From contig JAICJI010000011.1 of the NCBI GenBank assembly GCA_025928515.1, positions 1 through 53,893 on the forward strand: a stretch of DNA of 53,893 nucleotides. Direction: 5' to 3'. The DNA comes from Thermoleophilia bacterium (GTDB lineage: Bacteria; Actinomycetota; Thermoleophilia; Gaiellales; Gaiellaceae). The notes below the pieces were generated by a model. The model was not told the DNA's origin, made no database searches, and worked only from the letters and a program-made list of their open reading frames with translations. How positions within the stretch are numbered: the stretch's first letter is position 1; each line of letters starts with the position of its first letter. Positions 34,924-43,207 of the stretch are shown piece after piece. Position numbers and translations under genes: made by a program.

Positions 34924-34958
34924 GGCGATGCTGATAATTACCATAAGTAAGACCCCCA

Positions 34959-34984
34959 GAACAAGTCCGAACAGAATTCGAACA
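34959..34984 (-). promoter_or_regulatory. Three helically phased GAACA/TGTTC repeats
   Basis: GAACA on the plus strand begins at 34959, 34969 and 34980, that is every 10-11 bp. On the minus strand this is GTTC-core direct repeats, as in PHO-box-like sites bound by OmpR/PhoP-type activators. They lie ~80-110 nt upstream of sbp. Confidence 0.45.
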
Positions 34985-34985
34985 G

Positions 34986-35396
34986 TCAGGCGCTGCGGTG
35001 CGCGCCGGCGATGTCCGCGAGGGTGGTCTCCTCGAGCACGCCGCGGATCTGCGTCCGTAGCTCGAGCCAGACGTCGCGCAGCCCGGTGGCCGCGCCCTCG
35101 TACTCGAGCTCGTCCGGCCGCACGCCCCGGACGGTGGCGATCGGCCCCTCCAGCTCGCGGATCACCTCGGCGACCGAGATCTCCGCCGCCGGCCGGGCCA
35201 GTTGATAGCCGCCGACGGCGCCGCGCTGGCTCGCGACGAGTCCCGCGCTACGCAGCTGCGACAAGATGCTCTCGAGAAACTTCGGCGGGATGCGCTGCGC
35301 CGAGGCGAGCTGCTCGGCGGTCGTCAGACCGGGCGGCGCCGCGGCCAGCTCGACCATCGCCCGGAGCGCGTAGTCGACTTTGGCCGAGACCCGCAT
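34986..35396 (-). CDS. Rrf2-family regulator
   Basis: 136 residues. Winged helix of the Rrf2/CymR/IscR family: MRVSAKVDYALRAMVELA, then IPPKFLESILSQLRSAGLVASQRG and GGYQLARPA. It has no cysteines, so it is not an iron-sulfur sensor like IscR or NsrR. CymR-type members control sulfur assimilation, and it sits directly upstream of the sulfate transporter operon, which supports that role. A TAGGTT box lies 15 nt before the ATG. Confidence 0.88.
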   Translation of the reverse strand: MRVSAKVDYALRAMVELAAAPPGLTTAEQLASAQRIPPKFLESILSQLRSAGLVASQRGAVGGYQLARPAAEISVAEVIRELEGPIATVRGVRPDELEYEGAATGLRDVWLELRTQIRGVLEETTLADIAGAHRSA

Positions 35397-35414
35397 CTCG
35401 CCATTGTGCGCAAC

Positions 35415-36257
35415 CTACGAGCGCGGATGCGAGCGGTCGTAGACGCGCCGCAGATGGCGCGGGTCGACGTGGCTGTAGACCTGCGTGGTGGAGAGCGAGC
35501 TGTGGCCGAGAAGCTCCTGGATCGTGCGCAGGTCGGCACCGCCGTCGAGGAGGTGGGTGGCGAAGGCGTGCCGGAGGCGGTGCGGGTGGGGGACGATGCG
35601 CCGCAGGGTGCTCGTGTCGAGCCGTCGTCCGCGCGCCGAGAGGAAGAACGCGTCGTTCGCGCCTTTCGCGAGCTCCGGTCGGGCCTCGCGCAGGTAGCGG
35701 CCGAGCCAGAGCGCCGCTTCCTCGCCCAGCGGGACCACGCGCTCCTTGCCGCCCTTGCCGCGACGGACGTGCACGAGCTCCTGCTCGAAGTCGACGTCCC
35801 CGAGGTCGAGGCCGACCGCTTCCGCGCTCCGCAGGCCCGCCGAGTAGACGAGCTCGACGAGCGCGCGGTTCCGCAGCGGAAGGGGGCCGTCACCTTCGAG
35901 CGCGGCGAGAGTCTGCTCGATCTCTGCGGCTGCGGGTGCGTCGGGGAGGCGCCGGGCGCGGCGCGGCGCGAGGCGTGCGTCCGGAACGCGATCCGGCCCG
36001 AGGGCGTGCCGCAGGAACGCGCGCACGGCAGCCAGCTTGCGGCTGATCGTGGCCGGTGCGAGCTTCCTGCCGTGGCGCGCCCTTCCGAGCCAGGAGACGT
36101 AGTCGGCGAGAACGCGGACGTCGACGTCGTCCAGGCTCGTGCCGCGTTCTTCGAGCCAGGCGCAGAGCTCGCCGATGTCCCCTCCGTAGGCACGGCGAGT
36201 TGCCTCGCTCAGGGCCGGCGAGGCGAGGAAGCGAGCGGCTGTGTCACGTGCCTCCAC
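35415..36257 (-). CDS. xerC: Tyrosine recombinase, XerC type
   Basis: 280 residues. SEATRRAYGGDIGELCAWL opens the core-binding domain. Catalytic Arg (SAGLRSAEAVG), Lys (GKGGKERVVPLG), HxxR (HRLRHAFATHLL), His (LGHSSLSTT) and Tyr (QVYSHV) are present. Likely partner of the xerD-like protein 5 kb away. The GTG at 36257 starts just before the divergent sdhA promoter. Ends 18 nt before the Rrf2 start. Confidence 0.88.
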   Translation of the reverse strand: MEARDTAARFLASPALSEATRRAYGGDIGELCAWLEERGTSLDDVDVRVLADYVSWLGRARHGRKLAPATISRKLAAVRAFLRHALGPDRVPDARLAPRRARRLPDAPAAAEIEQTLAALEGDGPLPLRNRALVELVYSAGLRSAEAVGLDLGDVDFEQELVHVRRGKGGKERVVPLGEEAALWLGRYLREARPELAKGANDAFFLSARGRRLDTSTLRRIVPHPHRLRHAFATHLLDGGADLRTIQELLGHSSLSTTQVYSHVDPRHLRRVYDRSHPRS

Positions 36258-36296
36258 GGCTGACGGTTCGCCGGGCGGCGGCTTCTTCCCTTCCGT

Positions 36297-36302
36297 TAGC
36301 GT
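36297..36302 (+). promoter_or_regulatory. -10 box TAGCGT, leaderless sdhA
   Basis: The box lies 6 nt before the GTG at 36309. It heads the complex II operon. Confidence 0.5.
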
Positions 36303-36308
36303 GGCCTG

Positions 36309-37991
36309 GTGATCGCGAAGCACGACGTGCTCGTCGTCGGTGCGGGCTGCGCAGGCATGCGGGCCGCGATCGCCGCTTTCGACGCGGGCGCCGACGTGGC
36401 GATGATCTCGAAGCTCCATCCCACGCGCTCGCACTCCGGCGCTGCCGAAGGCGGCATCAACGCAGCCCTCGGCAACGCGGCCGAGGACAACGCGGAGATC
36501 CACGCCTACGACACGGTCAAGGGCTCCGACTATCTCGGCGACCAGGATGCGATCGAGGCCTTCGCCGAGGAAGCGCCGGGCGACATCATCCAGCTCGAGA
36601 ACTGGGGCGCGTTCTTCTCTCGCCGCGAGGACGGCAAACTCGCCCAGAGGCCGTTCGGAGCCGCCGGCTCGCCGCGCACCGTCTACGCAGCCGACATCAC
36701 GGGCCATGTCCTGATCCAGGTGCTCTGGGAGCAGGTGTGCAAGCGCGACATCCCCGTCTACGAGGAGTTCTTCGCCTGGCAGCTCGTGGAGAACGACGGC
36801 CGCTGCCAGGGCGTCGTCTGCTGGGACCTGTTGCATGGTGGGCTCAAGACCGTCGGCGGCAAGACGGTCGTGCTCGCGACGGGCGGCGCGGGCCGGCAGT
36901 ACCGCGTGACGACGAATGCGTACGCCTGCACCGGCGACGGGATGGCGATGGCGCTCCACGCCGGCCTGCCGCTCAAGGACATGGAGTTCATGCAGTTCCA
37001 CCCGACCACTCTCTACCCGACGGGGATCCTCCTCACCGAGGGCTGCCGCGGCGAAGGCGCCTACCTCGTCAACAAGGACGGCGAGCGCTTCATGAAGCGC
37101 TACGCGCCGAACGCGCTCGAGCTCGCCTCGCGTGACGTTGTCTCGCGCTCGGAGCAGACCGAGATCGACGAGGGCCGAGGGATCGACGGGAGCGTGCTCC
37201 TCGACATGCGCCACCTCGGCGCCGAGCGGATCATCGAGCGGCTGCCCGGCTCGCGCGAGCTCTCGATGGTGTACGCCGGCATCGACCCGATCTACGACCC
37301 TGTGCCCGTGAGGCCGGGCGCCCACTACCACATGGGCGGCATCGAGACCGACAACGACGGCGCGACGGAGATGACCGGCCTCTACGCGGCGGGCGAGTGT
37401 GCGTGCGTGTCGATCCACGGCGCCAACCGGCTGGGCGGCAACTCGCTCATGGAGACGATCACGTTCGGCCGGCGCGCCGGCACCTCGGCCGCCGAGTGGG
37501 CGCTTTCACACACGACCGTCGAGGTGCCGGAGTCGGTCGAGCGGGATGCGGAGGCGCGCCTGCGGAAGCTGCTCGACCGCGCCGACGGCGAACGCCCGTG
37601 GAAGCTGCGCGAGGAGCTGGGCACGTCGATGCTCGAGAACTTCGCCGTCTTCCGCACCGAAGCGGGAATGACGAAGCAGATCGAGATCCTCGAAGGGCTC
37701 CGTGAGCGCTATCCGAACGTCGTCGTCGAGGACAAGGGCGAGGTGTTCAACAGCGACCTGACGCAGGCCATCGAGCTCGGAAACATGCTCGACACCGCGC
37801 TGTGCATGGTCACGGCCGGAGTCGTGCGGAAGGAGAGCCGTGGCGCGCACGCGCGTCCGCATGACTACCCGACCCGCGACGACGAGAAGTTCCTCCACCA
37901 CTCGATCACGCGCTGGAAGGACGGCGGCGTCGAGCTCTCGAAGTCCGAGGTCCGTTTCACGAGGTGGGAACCACAGGAGAGGAAGTACTGA
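36309..37991 (+). CDS. sdhA: Succinate dehydrogenase/fumarate reductase flavoprotein
   Basis: 560 residues. FAD Rossmann motif VLVVGAGCAGMRAAI; the covalent-FAD histidine region HPTRSHSGAAEGGINAA; MEFMQFHPTTL and YHMGGIETD in the active site; GLYAAGECACVSIHGANRLGGN. It oxidises succinate to fumarate or the reverse, passing electrons to SdhB. It heads a three-gene operon with an iron-sulfur protein and a CCG-domain protein. Confidence 0.95.
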   Translation: MIAKHDVLVVGAGCAGMRAAIAAFDAGADVAMISKLHPTRSHSGAAEGGINAALGNAAEDNAEIHAYDTVKGSDYLGDQDAIEAFAEEAPGDIIQLENWGAFFSRREDGKLAQRPFGAAGSPRTVYAADITGHVLIQVLWEQVCKRDIPVYEEFFAWQLVENDGRCQGVVCWDLLHGGLKTVGGKTVVLATGGAGRQYRVTTNAYACTGDGMAMALHAGLPLKDMEFMQFHPTTLYPTGILLTEGCRGEGAYLVNKDGERFMKRYAPNALELASRDVVSRSEQTEIDEGRGIDGSVLLDMRHLGAERIIERLPGSRELSMVYAGIDPIYDPVPVRPGAHYHMGGIETDNDGATEMTGLYAAGECACVSIHGANRLGGNSLMETITFGRRAGTSAAEWALSHTTVEVPESVERDAEARLRKLLDRADGERPWKLREELGTSMLENFAVFRTEAGMTKQIEILEGLRERYPNVVVEDKGEVFNSDLTQAIELGNMLDTALCMVTAGVVRKESRGAHARPHDYPTRDDEKFLHHSITRWKDGGVELSKSEVRFTRWEPQERKY

Positions 37992-39089
37992 ATGAAAGTC
38001 GGGCTCAAGATCTGGCGCTACGACACCTCGACCGGTGAGCGCGCGCTGCGCGAATACGAGATCGAGGCGCCCGAAGAGGCGACGCTGCTCGACTGCCTCG
38101 ACATCGTCAAAGACCGGCACGACGGCTCGCTCGCCTACCGCAAGAGCTGTCGGATGATGATCTGCGGCTCGTGCGGGATGCGGATGGACGGGGCGGCAGT
38201 GCTCGCCTGCAAGACGCGGATGTACGACATCGCGCAAGAGGGTCGTGTCCCTGTGATCTCCGCGATGGGGAACCTGCCGATCGTGAAGGACCTCGTCGTC
38301 GACATGGATCCGTTCTGGGCGAAGTTCAAGGCGATGTGGCCATGGCTGGAGCCCGGCTACGAACGGCCCGAGGACGGGCGGGAGTATCGGATCTCGCAAG
38401 AGCGGATGAACGTCGTCCACAAGGAGGCGCTCTGCATCAACTGCGGCTGCTGCGTCTCGGAGTGCAACGCGATGGAGTCCGACCCGGATTTCCTGGGACC
38501 GCAGGCGCTCGCCAAGGGCATGCGGTTCGTCGGCGACCCGCGCGATTCCGCGACCGTCGAGCGTCTCGAGCGGTACAGCCAGGAGCACGGCATCTGGGAC
38601 TGCACGCGGTGCTACTTCTGCAACGAGCGCTGCCCGAAGGGCGTCGACCCGCGCGACGCGATCGCCAAGCTCGGCGCCGAGTCGATCCGGCTGGGCATCG
38701 ATCGCGACATGGGCGCGAAGCACGCGAAGTGGTTCGTGCGCTCGGCGGAGACGACCGGCTGGCTGCGAGAGGAGGAGCTGATCCCCAAGACGCAGGGCTA
38801 CGTCTCGGCGATCAAGCAGCTCAAGTTCGGCGCGAGCCTCGCGCGCCACGGCAAGGTGCGCCCGATCCCGATCCCGCACACGGCGAAAGACGTCGGCGAG
38901 GCGCGGAACTTGCGCAAGGTCGTCCGCGAGCAGGACCGGCAGGGCGCGCTCGGTCACGTTCAGGGCGAGCGGGCGCTCGCTCGTCTCGAGCACGGCCACA
39001 CGGGTGGGTCGCTCGAGGAGATCTACGCGCGGCCGGGTGCCGCGCCGCGGCCATGGCTGCCCGAAGTGGAGGAGGACCAGCAAGCGTGA
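37992..39089 (+). CDS. sdhB: Succinate dehydrogenase/fumarate reductase iron-sulfur subunit
   Basis: 365 residues. The [2Fe-2S] motif is SCRMMICGSCGMRM with a later Cys in LACKT. Two further cysteine clusters (CINCGCCVSECN and CTRCYFCNERCPKG) hold the [4Fe-4S] and [3Fe-4S]/[4Fe-4S] centres. It has a C-terminal extension of ~100 residues beyond the usual ~240. It passes electrons from SdhA to the third subunit. Directly follows sdhA; stop overlaps the next start (GTGA). Confidence 0.95.
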   Translation: MKVGLKIWRYDTSTGERALREYEIEAPEEATLLDCLDIVKDRHDGSLAYRKSCRMMICGSCGMRMDGAAVLACKTRMYDIAQEGRVPVISAMGNLPIVKDLVVDMDPFWAKFKAMWPWLEPGYERPEDGREYRISQERMNVVHKEALCINCGCCVSECNAMESDPDFLGPQALAKGMRFVGDPRDSATVERLERYSQEHGIWDCTRCYFCNERCPKGVDPRDAIAKLGAESIRLGIDRDMGAKHAKWFVRSAETTGWLREEELIPKTQGYVSAIKQLKFGASLARHGKVRPIPIPHTAKDVGEARNLRKVVREQDRQGALGHVQGERALARLEHGHTGGSLEEIYARPGAAPRPWLPEVEEDQQA

Positions 39090-39991
39090 GCACGACCGAG
39101 AACACCACGAAGCGCGTGGCGTATTACAAGGGCTGCCTCGCGTCACTCTCCGCAAAAGAGCTCGACAGCTCGACGCAGGCCCTCGCGCCGATGGTCGGCC
39201 TCGAGCTCGTCGAGCTCGAGTCGGTGACGTGCTGCGGCGCGGGCGACATCCACGAGGCCGAGCCCGACTACTACCTCCACCTCAACGCGCGGATCCTCGC
39301 CTATGCGGAGGCGACCGGCTGCGACACGCTCATGACGGTCTGCAACGTCTGCACGCTCAATCTGCGCCAGGCGAACTTCATGCTCCAGGGGGACGCCGAT
39401 CTGCTCGCCCGGGTCAACGAGAATCTCGTGACCGTGGGCGTTCCGGCCTACTCCGGCAACGTCGAGGTGCGGCACTTCCTCTGGGAGATCGCCGAGGGCG
39501 AGGGGTACGAGCGGCTGAAGGAGGTCGCGCATCGCGGCCTCAAGGGCTTGAAGGTCGCGCCCTTCTACGGCTGTCAGATCCTGCGCCCGTCGAAGATCAT
39601 GGGCTTCGAGGATCCCGACCGGCCGTGGTCGCTCGAGCGGATCATCGAGGCCTGCGGCGGCGAGGCGATCGACTACCCGGCCAAGATCAAGTGCTGCGGC
39701 TTCCCGATCATCGCGGCGCGTGAGGAGACGGCTCTCGGGGAGGTCATCCAGCCCGTCGAGCAGGCGATCGAGGCCGGGGCGGACGTGATGGTCACGCCCT
39801 GTCCGCTCTGCCACCTCTCGCTCGACGCCTGGCAGCAGAAGCTCGAGGCTTCCACCGGACGGGCGTTCAAGATGCCGGTGCTCCACCTTGCGCAGCTCGT
39901 CGGGGTCGCGGCCGGGCTCGAGGAGTCGGAGCTGAAGTTCAAGCGCCACATCGTCGATCCGCGGCCGGCGCTCGAACGGCTCGAAGTCTGA
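39086..39991 (+). CDS. CCG-domain subunit of type-E complex II
   Basis: 301 residues of the heterodisulfide-reductase B / SdhE type. Two CCG-type cysteine motifs, VTCCGAGDIHE with CNVCTLNLRQ and KCCGFPIIA with CPLCHLSLDA, should bind non-cubane [4Fe-4S] clusters. No transmembrane helix is seen. In type-E complex II this subunit replaces the usual SdhC/SdhD anchors, as in archaea and some bacteria. A methanogen-type heterodisulfide role is unlikely given sdhAB next door. Confidence 0.88.
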   Translation: MSTTENTTKRVAYYKGCLASLSAKELDSSTQALAPMVGLELVELESVTCCGAGDIHEAEPDYYLHLNARILAYAEATGCDTLMTVCNVCTLNLRQANFMLQGDADLLARVNENLVTVGVPAYSGNVEVRHFLWEIAEGEGYERLKEVAHRGLKGLKVAPFYGCQILRPSKIMGFEDPDRPWSLERIIEACGGEAIDYPAKIKCCGFPIIAAREETALGEVIQPVEQAIEAGADVMVTPCPLCHLSLDAWQQKLEASTGRAFKMPVLHLAQLVGVAAGLEESELKFKRHIVDPRPALERLEV

Positions 39992-40089
39992 AGCGCGCGC
40001 TGGGCGGAGCGGTCGGGGCGGGCCTCGGTTGGGGCCTGCTCGAAGCGGGCTGGCTGCGCCGGCGAGAGCTCGAGGTCGAGCTGCCCGGC

Positions 40090-40794
40090 GTGCCGCCGGA
40101 GCTCGACGGATTCCGGATCATGCATCTCTCCGACTTCCACTTCGGCGTCCCGTCGCCGGGGATCGGCGCGGCATGGCAGGCGGCGGTGTGGGCGCGGGAG
40201 CGGAAGCCGGATCTCGTCGCGATCAGCGGCGACCTGCTCACGCACCCGCGCGGCGAGCCGATGCTGCGGCAGCTCGTACGGATCCTGCCGGGGCCGGCGT
40301 TCGCGGTGCTCGGCAACCACGACATCGCGCTCAGCCGCGACCCGCAGGCGCGCCGCTCCGACCTGAGCGAGCTCGAGCCGGCGACGCTGCTGCGGGACGA
40401 CGGCCGGCTGCTCGAGCTGCGCGGCCGCCACGTGTGGATCGCCGGCGCCGATCCGCGGCTCATCGTCCGCGGCCGGCCGCGGCTCGACCCGAACACGCTC
40501 GCCCGCGACGCCGACTTCTCCATCCTCCTCTGCCACTACCCGCGTGTGCTCGACGCCCTGGAGCCCGGCCGTTTCGACCTCGTACTCACGGGCCACATGC
40601 ACGACGGCCAGATCGCGCTCCCGTTCCCCGGCGGGAAGGTCCGCTTCGCCCATCCGAGCGCCCGCTACAACGCCGGCGTGTACCGGAGCGAGGCCGCGAC
40701 GATGCACGTCTCCGCGGGGCTCGGCACGACCTTCGTCCCCTTCCGCTTCGCGGCGCGGCCCGAGGCGACGGAGCTCACTCTGCGACGGAGCTAA
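40090..40794 (+). CDS. Metallophosphoesterase
   Basis: 234 residues with the calcineurin-like metal motifs: HLSDFHFG, SGDLLTHP, GNHDIALS and TGHMHDGQ. It probably hydrolyses phosphate esters; substrate unknown. The GTG at 40090 leaves out an in-frame stretch back to 39988 that reads KRALGGAVGAGLGWGLLEAG and looks like a membrane anchor. The only codon at its head is CTG, overlapping the upstream TGA as CTGA. Either the short form is used, or a rare CTG start serves the longer one. Confidence 0.82.
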   Translation: MPPELDGFRIMHLSDFHFGVPSPGIGAAWQAAVWARERKPDLVAISGDLLTHPRGEPMLRQLVRILPGPAFAVLGNHDIALSRDPQARRSDLSELEPATLLRDDGRLLELRGRHVWIAGADPRLIVRGRPRLDPNTLARDADFSILLCHYPRVLDALEPGRFDLVLTGHMHDGQIALPFPGGKVRFAHPSARYNAGVYRSEAATMHVSAGLGTTFVPFRFAARPEATELTLRRS

Positions 40795-40797
40795 CCT
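40792..40797 (+). promoter_or_regulatory. -10 box TAACCT, leaderless Asp23-like gene
   Basis: The box lies 6 nt before the ATG at 40804. It includes the TAA stop of the phosphoesterase gene. Confidence 0.5.
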
Positions 40798-40803
40798 AGG
40801 CAC

Positions 40804-41106
40804 ATGGCCGGTCAGGCGTCGATCTCGACCGAGATCCTCGCCCGTTATGCCGCTGACGCGGCGCGGGAAGTCGACGGAGTGCGAGGGCTCGCGGACGGTC
40901 CGCTGCCGAGACGGCATGCGGTCCGGGTCTCCGGGGGCAACGGCGCGCTCCGGGTCGAGCTACACGTCGTCACGGAGTGGGGAGCGTCGATCCCCGCGGT
41001 CGGCAGGCAAGTGCAGAAGCGGGTGCGCGAGTACCTCCTCAGCATGGCCGACGTCGAGCCGGCGGCCGTCGAGGTCGTCGTCGACGCCGTGGGGTCGGAA
41101 TCGTGA
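40804..41106 (+). CDS. Asp23/Gls24 family protein
   Basis: 100 residues. ISTEILARYAADAAREVDGVRGL and VGRQVQKRVREYL fit the Asp23/Gls24 envelope-stress family, often found near membrane or cell-wall genes in Gram-positives. Overlaps the next gene by GTGA. Exact role unknown. Confidence 0.82.
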   Translation: MAGQASISTEILARYAADAAREVDGVRGLADGPLPRRHAVRVSGGNGALRVELHVVTEWGASIPAVGRQVQKRVREYLLSMADVEPAAVEVVVDAVGSES

Positions 41107-41720
41107 CGACGCGCATCTCCGGATTGACGGGAGCGACGCTCGAGACGGCGCCGTCCGTGTGCCACGAGTGCATCTGGTGGCAGACGCGCAACGGGCGCAG
41201 CACGGACAAGCGGAAGTGGATCCGCGACGCCGAGGACGAGTGGGGCGCGTGGGGGACCGTCTACCACGACGACGACGGACGGCTGCTCGGATCGATGCAG
41301 TACGGGCCGGCCGAGCTCTTCCCACGCTCGCGCGAGTTGCCTGCGGGGCCGGCGAGCGACGACGCCGTCCTCGTGACGTGCGCCTACCTGACCGACCCCT
41401 CCCGACCGTGGGTCATGCAGTCGCTGTTCCTCACTGCGATCGGGGACTCTCGCGAACGCGGTGCGCGCGCGCTCGAGGCGTTCGCGTACCGCTACCCCGA
41501 GGGCGAGACGACCTTCGAGCGCTTCCACGTCCACAAGACGATCTTCCCGGCTCAGTTTCTCGCCGACTTCGGCTTCGTGCCGGTGCGGGCGAAGGGGCGC
41601 GTCGAGCTCGCGCGGCTCGAGCTCGGCGGCCTCCAGCCTGTGGAGGAGGGGACGCGCGAGAAGGTGCTGGCGCGGGTGCAGGAGGCGTTCATGCCCGCAC
41701 CGGCGCCGCAGCGCCCGTAA
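41103..41720 (+). CDS. GNAT-like acetyltransferase family protein
   Basis: 205 residues. VCHECIWWQTRN near the start, a central beta-strand section (GAWGTVYHDDDGRLLGSMQYGP) and ERGARALEAFAYR then FLADFGFVPVR fit a GNAT fold with an acetyl-CoA loop, but the Q/RxxGxG/A motif is not obvious. Substrate unknown. Coupled to the Asp23 gene by GTGA. Confidence 0.65.
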   Translation: MTTRISGLTGATLETAPSVCHECIWWQTRNGRSTDKRKWIRDAEDEWGAWGTVYHDDDGRLLGSMQYGPAELFPRSRELPAGPASDDAVLVTCAYLTDPSRPWVMQSLFLTAIGDSRERGARALEAFAYRYPEGETTFERFHVHKTIFPAQFLADFGFVPVRAKGRVELARLELGGLQPVEEGTREKVLARVQEAFMPAPAPQRP

Positions 41721-41761
41721 AAAATTTTCCGCGGGTTAGCGAATCCGTAACAACTCGGGCC

Positions 41762-41767
41762 TACATT
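41762..41767 (+). promoter_or_regulatory. -10 box TACATT, leaderless repeat-protein gene
   Basis: The box lies 6 nt before the GTG at 41774. Upstream, 41721-41750 holds an AAAAAATTTT run. Confidence 0.5.
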
Positions 41768-41773
41768 CTCGCC

Positions 41774-43207
41774 GTGCGCGCGATCGCGATCGGGGCCTCG
41801 CTCTTCCTCGTCATTGTCGGGGCGGCAGCAGGCTCGGGCCCGCTCACGTCTCAGAAGGCGATCACGGCGCCGCGACCATCGGGAATTCCGCAGAAGCAGG
41901 CCGGTGTCGTCGCGCAGGTCGCGTGCGCGTCGGCGGAGAACTGCGGCGCGCTCGGCGTGTCGCTCTACTCTGACCTGGGCGGCAAGTGGAAGGCGAGCAA
42001 GCCCCCGGTCGTTGCCCACACCGGAGGCACGAATCTCCGCTCGGTCGACTGTCCGGCGGCGGGCAGGTGTGAGGCGGTCGGCCTGGGCGGTATCCAGCAC
42101 GTCTTGCATCTGAGCGAGAACGGCCGGCAGTGGACGGCCGGCGAGATCGCGCTTCCGTCCGACGCGGCGCCCGTGAATCCCCCGAGCGGCCCGTCACCTC
42201 TGCTCAACTCGATTTCCTGCGCTTCGCCTGGTAACTGCGTCGCCGTGGGCCAATACCTGGGCAGCCGTATGACGCACCCTCTGCTCGTCACCGAGAGCGA
42301 CGGAACCTGGGGTGCCGGCGTCGAACCGGAGCTCCCCGCGAACGCGGACACGAGCCCCGATCCGAACCAGCCGGACGTCGGAGGCGGCCTCGACCTCGTC
42401 TCCTGTTCCGCTGCCGGCGACTGCACCGCAGTCGGGTGGTACACGAACAAGGACGCCGGTCACAGCACCTACCCGTGGGTTCTGAACGAGACCGGCGGAA
42501 CCTGGTCTCCAGGACAAGACGCGCTTCTGCCCGCCGACGCCTCCATTCTGGGCGATCTCGAAAAGGGGCCGTCCCCGTTCTTCGACTTCACGGGACTTTC
42601 CTGTCCGTCAGTCGGCAATTGCACCGCCGTCGGCGGCTACGCGGATACGAACGGTGGGGAGGAGGGATTGATCCTCACGGAGCGCGACGGAGTGTGGTCG
42701 CCAGGCGTTAAGGCGCCGGCCCCGCGGAACGCCGTTCCGAGAGTCGAGAGCAACGCATTCGAGTCTCCGCTCGCGTCGGTCTCGTGCTCTGCGCCGGACG
42801 ACTGCGCAGCCGTTGGCCGGTACAGCCCGGGCAGTCCGCGCGGCCTGCTCCTGACCGAGCGCGGCGGCACGTGGAAGGCGTCTGCTCTCCGCCTGCCCGC
42901 GAAGGCGAAAGCGCCGGGCGGCGTGTACCTGACCTCGGTCTCCTGCCCCTCGCGCGGCAATTGCGTCGCGGTCGGCCATTACCGCTGGAAGAGGGCGACG
43001 CACGGGCTGCTCGTCCGCGAGCGCGGCGGGAAGTGGCAACGCGCCGTCAACGCAGCGGTGCCGAAGGGCGCGGCTCCCGCAAGCAAGTCGCACACGTTCC
43101 TCAACTCCGTCTCGTGCCCGTCGAAGAGCGCCTGCACAGCGGGCGGTAGCTATTCCGACCGCTCGGGGAAGACGCAGGGTCTGCTGCTTAGTCTCCGCTT
43201 GCGCTAG
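41774..43207 (+). CDS. Secreted cysteine-repeat propeller-like protein
   Basis: 477 residues. A signal peptide (IAIGASLFLVIVGAAAGS) precedes eight units of about 50 residues, each with a S-C-x5-C-x-A-V-G-x-Y-type core such as ISCASPGNCVAVGQY, VSCSAAGDCTAVGWY, LSCPSVGNCTAVGGY and VSCPSRGNCVAVGHY, usually followed by a LLLTERGGTW-like strand. Each unit has two cysteines likely to form one disulfide. The regular spacing suggests a beta-propeller. First and last copies are degenerate. Function unknown; extracellular. Confidence 0.8.
   Translation: MRAIAIGASLFLVIVGAAAGSGPLTSQKAITAPRPSGIPQKQAGVVAQVACASAENCGALGVSLYSDLGGKWKASKPPVVAHTGGTNLRSVDCPAAGRCEAVGLGGIQHVLHLSENGRQWTAGEIALPSDAAPVNPPSGPSPLLNSISCASPGNCVAVGQYLGSRMTHPLLVTESDGTWGAGVEPELPANADTSPDPNQPDVGGGLDLVSCSAAGDCTAVGWYTNKDAGHSTYPWVLNETGGTWSPGQDALLPADASILGDLEKGPSPFFDFTGLSCPSVGNCTAVGGYADTNGGEEGLILTERDGVWSPGVKAPAPRNAVPRVESNAFESPLASVSCSAPDDCAAVGRYSPGSPRGLLLTERGGTWKASALRLPAKAKAPGGVYLTSVSCPSRGNCVAVGHYRWKRATHGLLVRERGGKWQRAVNAAVPKGAAPASKSHTFLNSVSCPSKSACTAGGSYSDRSGKTQGLLLSLRLR

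Noticed and set aside
34921-34955. Chromosome dimer-resolution dif site near the xer genes
   Set aside because: GATAAT and ATAAG stretches only loosely resemble the two Xer arms and the 6-nt centre is wrong.
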